DNA of 17,500 nucleotides from Penaeus vannamei (lineage: Eukaryota; Arthropoda; Malacostraca; Decapoda; Penaeidae): contig NC_091552.1 of assembly GCF_042767895.1 (NCBI RefSeq), forward strand, positions 14,617,439-14,634,938, in the 5' to 3' direction. Numbering within the stretch: position 1 is the first letter of the stretch; the number at the start of each line of letters is the position of its first letter. The notes under the pieces are model-generated. The model made no database searches and was not told the DNA's origin. It saw only the letters and a list, made by a program, of their open reading frames with translations. Shown in pieces: positions 17,041 to 17,500 of this stretch. Made by a program: the position numbers and the translations under genes.

Positions 17041-17500
17041 CGGTGCCAGATGTCCAGGGGGAAGGGGAGGGGGAGGAGATGGAGAGAGGGAGGGAGGGGT
17101 GGGAGGGGAAGGGGAGAGTGAGGAGGGAGGGGAGGGAGGGGAAGAGGAGAGGGAGGAGGAAGGGGAAGAGGAGAGTGAGGAGGGAAGAGGAGAGTGAGGA
17201 GGGAAGAGGAGAGTGAGGAGGGAGGGGGAAGGGGAAGAGGAGAGTGAGGAGGAAGGGGTGAGGGGAAGGGAAGAGTGAGGAGGGAGGGGGAGGGATGGAA
17301 GGGAGATTGAAGGGGAGGGGGATGGGTGTAGGGGAGAAGAGAGGGGAGGGGAAGGGGAGATTGAAGGTGGAGGAGGTTTAGGGGGCAGAGAGCGGGGTAG
17401 AAAGGTCGAGAGGGGATTGAAGGAAGGATTCAGAGGGAAGGAGGGAAGGAAGCAGACAGAGGGAAGTGAGGGAAAGGTAGGTCGTGGAAGGGAAGAGAGG
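17041..17500. repeat. G/A-rich tract with 19-bp minisatellite and quadruplex cluster
   Basis: Purine-only sequence to the window edge. A 19-base unit, GAAGAGGAGAGTGAGGAGG, repeats perfectly at 17165, 17184 and 17203 and again at 17234-17252 after a 12-base insertion. Quadruplex-capable runs lie at 17057-17073, 17088-17114 and 17125-17141. + strand frames give Arg/Glu/Gly repeats. Confidence 0.92.

Noticed and set aside
16992..17216. ATG frame with protein-like first residues in a CpG-rich island
   Set aside because: It passes into the GGGA/GAAGAG purine repeat as Gly/Glu/Arg after about 20 residues, and nothing supports transcription or splicing.

Overview
The window looks like nuclear, non-coding DNA from an animal whose genome is extremely rich in simple sequence repeats. 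Penaeid shrimp or another decapod crustacean is the best fit. This rests only on repeat composition: very long (CT)n/(GA)n tracts, abundant (CCT)n, (GATA)n, (ATC)n and (AAT/GAT)n, low-GC spacers, and no bacterial gene organisation. I recognise no protein-coding gene, rRNA, tRNA, CRISPR array or intact transposon. Nearly all the long open frames are translations of simple repeats (poly-Ser/Leu, Arg-Glu, poly-Pro, His-Leu); several of the others have no ATG start.

Layout. 1-245: purine tract. 411-950: compound trinucleotide block ending in a (CTTCAC)9 hexamer array. 951-1346: spacer with a G-quadruplex-prone segment. 1347-4740: alternating strand-biased tracts (CT 1347-1815, AG 2331-2515, CT 2583-2935, AG 3255-3955, GATA/GACA 3956-4112, CT and (TCC)25 4283-4735) separated by short complex islands. 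4871-5845: a long CT block. 5880-6744: a 31/32-bp minisatellite, homogeneous in two blocks, that ends abruptly. 6745-8040: complex spacer with a C14 run, a hairpin, an exact 11-bp minisatellite (7422-7529), a triple nuclear-receptor-like half-site array (7849-7874) and a TATA box (7986). 8041-9480: purine tracts including (GGGA)n and a (AAGAG)5(AAGAT)10 pentamer block. 9605-11110: CT tracts around an approximately 780-bp complex spacer. 11131-12474: AT-rich spacer with a 13-bp minisatellite. 12480-12760: AG minisatellite of about 25 bp. 13206-13575: (TC)22, (TC)79 and CCCT tracts. 13576-15405: AT-rich spacer containing two degenerate minisatellites. 15549-16018: two (GA)n arrays around G-rich DNA. 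16133-16885: degenerate AAT/GAT trinucleotide block. 17041-17500: G-rich purine block with a 19-bp minisatellite.

There are no genes here to act together. Polypurine/polypyrimidine tracts cover roughly 40% of the window (my sum of tract lengths) and switch strand repeatedly. The points most worth checking are the E-box-bearing 31-bp minisatellite, the DR4-spaced AGGTCA array upstream of a TATA box, the tenfold GATA-motif array, the motif-dense island at 4140-4275, and several clean hairpins in otherwise complex sequence. I found no convincing new biological system; these are candidates for regulatory or structural roles only.
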